This document shows, one piece after another, positions 13,487 to 14,382 of a DNA stretch of 14,382 nt. The notes beneath the pieces were generated by a model. The model was not told the DNA's origin, ran no database searches, and was given only the letters and a program-made list of their open reading frames with translations. The first letter of the stretch is position 1; every line of letters starts with the position of its first letter. Source of the stretch: Psychrobacter sp. (GTDB lineage Bacteria > Pseudomonadota > Gammaproteobacteria > Pseudomonadales > Moraxellaceae). The stretch is taken from NCBI GenBank assembly GCA_020024075.1, contig JAHHUJ010000028.1, positions 1 through 14,382 on the forward strand. Reading direction: 5' to 3'. Made by a program: the position numbers and the translations under genes.

Positions 13487-14382
13487 CAAATCTCTCAGCA
13501 CTAAAAGGCGTAGCATCAATGTATAAAGGCTTATCATTGATCATCTCTTCTACCAAGCGTCCTGTGGCTGGACCTAAGGTAAAGCCTTGATGCGCATGGC
13601 CAAAAGCAAACCATAATTTTTCATGTCTAGGTGCTGGACCAATAACCGGCTTCATATCAGCCATACAAGGTCTAGAGCCACACCATGCTTCTGATTCTAC
13701 CGCCTCTTCTAATGGCAATACGGTTTTGGCAATTTTCAATACCGCTTCAAGCTGACCGAAGTTCTTTGGTGCATTCAAGGTGGTCATTTCAGCACCTGTG
13801 GTAATGCGAATACCTTGCTCCATCGGACCCATCAGATAGCCTTTTTCGGCATCAAACAAGCTGTGGCCGATACGGTTGCCTTCGCTGACTTTGAAATGTT
13901 GATGGTAACCGCGCATTGGGAACAACGGGAAGTTATAACCCAGTGGGCGTGTTAGTTCGGTTGACCAAGGCCCTGCAGCAATAACCACATTCGTACTGGT
14001 ATAAACCGCAGTCTCACCTTCATTGGTTTCAGTCGTAACTTGCCAGCTTTTGTCTTCCATTTGCTCAATACTTTTGACAGTGGCTTGCTTGATTTCACCC
14101 TGCATGGCTTCGAAGCTTTTGGCATAAGTTTTTACTAAGCGACTTGGGTTTTTGACCTGCCAAGAGTTCTGCCAGTGGATACCGCCGATGAATTGGTCAA
14201 AATTAACATTTGGCTCAAATTCTTTTAACTCTTCAGGGGTTAGCAGCTTGTATTGAACACCTTTGGTAGCGGCTCTTTCAGCCAGTTTAATAGCTTCATC
14301 ATATTTCTTTTGGGTGCGGTAAATCTCAAACCAACCGCCTTTACGCACTAAGTCATCTGCCCCTGACGCTTGAATCATTACG
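13479..14382 (-). CDS. dadA: D-amino-acid dehydrogenase-like FAD enzyme, 5' end outside the window
   Basis: About 300 C-terminal residues of a DAO-family flavoprotein are visible; the reading frame is open to the window edge, so the N-terminal Rossmann GxGxxG motif lies outside. The ATG at 14376-14378 is probably internal, since DadA proteins are near 420 residues. DadA oxidises D-amino acids (classically D-alanine) to imino acids, passing electrons to the respiratory chain. Visible family signatures are AAGPWS, MRGYHQHF, and the C-terminal FAD and substrate region SRPCMADMKPVIG followed by FAFGHAHQGFTLGPATGRL, ending in SAERFGR. Related FAD dehydrogenases such as those for proline derivatives or glycine oxidase are alternatives, but the adjacent Rid gene favours DadA. 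No Lrp-like regulator is visible because the window ends here. Confidence 0.85.
   Translation of the reverse strand, partial: VMIQASGADDLVRKGGWFEIYRTQKKYDEAIKLAERAATKGVQYKLLTPEELKEFEPNVNFDQFIGGIHWQNSWQVKNPSRLVKTYAKSFEAMQGEIKQATVKSIEQMEDKSWQVTTETNEGETAVYTSTNVVIAAGPWSTELTRPLGYNFPLFPMRGYHQHFKVSEGNRIGHSLFDAEKGYLMGPMEQGIRITTGAEMTTLNAPKNFGQLEAVLKIAKTVLPLEEAVESEAWCGSRPCMADMKPVIGPAPRHEKLWFAFGHAHQGFTLGPATGRLVEEMINDKPLYIDATPFSAERFGR

Overview
The window looks like ordinary chromosome from a gammaproteobacterium of the Moraxellaceae, most likely Psychrobacter or a close relative. This is inferred from the proteins and the AT-leaning composition, not from a search. The gene set is housekeeping or envelope type. 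I see no transposase, integrase, phage gene, CRISPR array, tRNA, rRNA or defence system.

Layout. (1) 1-1969, minus strand: ubiA (ubiquinone synthesis) followed 24 bp later by a DUF4112 membrane protein. (2) 1970-3793, minus strand: rluC (23S rRNA pseudouridine synthase) followed by a HAD phosphatase and a rho-independent terminator. (3) 3794-4994: a 1.2 kb non-coding gap between divergent rluC and rne, holding a candidate promoter, several inverted repeats and a 52-nt hairpin. (4) 4995-9002, plus strand: rne, encoding a 1335-residue RNase E with a conserved catalytic half and a very long disordered tail, ending in a textbook bidirectional terminator. (5) 9170-10087, minus strand: a YedI/DUF808 inner-membrane protein. 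(6) 10088-10452: a divergent control region with several palindromes. (7) 10453-12819, plus strand: a YfbK-type von Willebrand factor A lipoprotein and a second, unrecognised lipoprotein. (8) 12997-14382, minus strand: the 3' part of a DadA-like D-amino-acid dehydrogenase followed by a RidA-family imine deaminase.

The genes mostly act in separate processes. Two pairings have a clear logic. rne beside rluC-HAD is a neighbourhood seen in other gammaproteobacteria (RNA turnover and rRNA modification). dadA with a rid gene makes chemical sense because the dehydrogenase yields imino acids that Rid proteins hydrolyse. The VWA lipoprotein and its small partner are probably co-transcribed and act at the envelope.

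The most unusual signal is not a gene. Short tandem repeats (units of 13-16 bp, each array with a different sequence) sit at four gene 3' ends and in one promoter region. In two arrays the repeat contains the stop codon itself, so repeat mutation could change the protein's C-terminus. Other points worth checking are the long rne leader and the unexplained conserved-looking patches in the RNase E tail.
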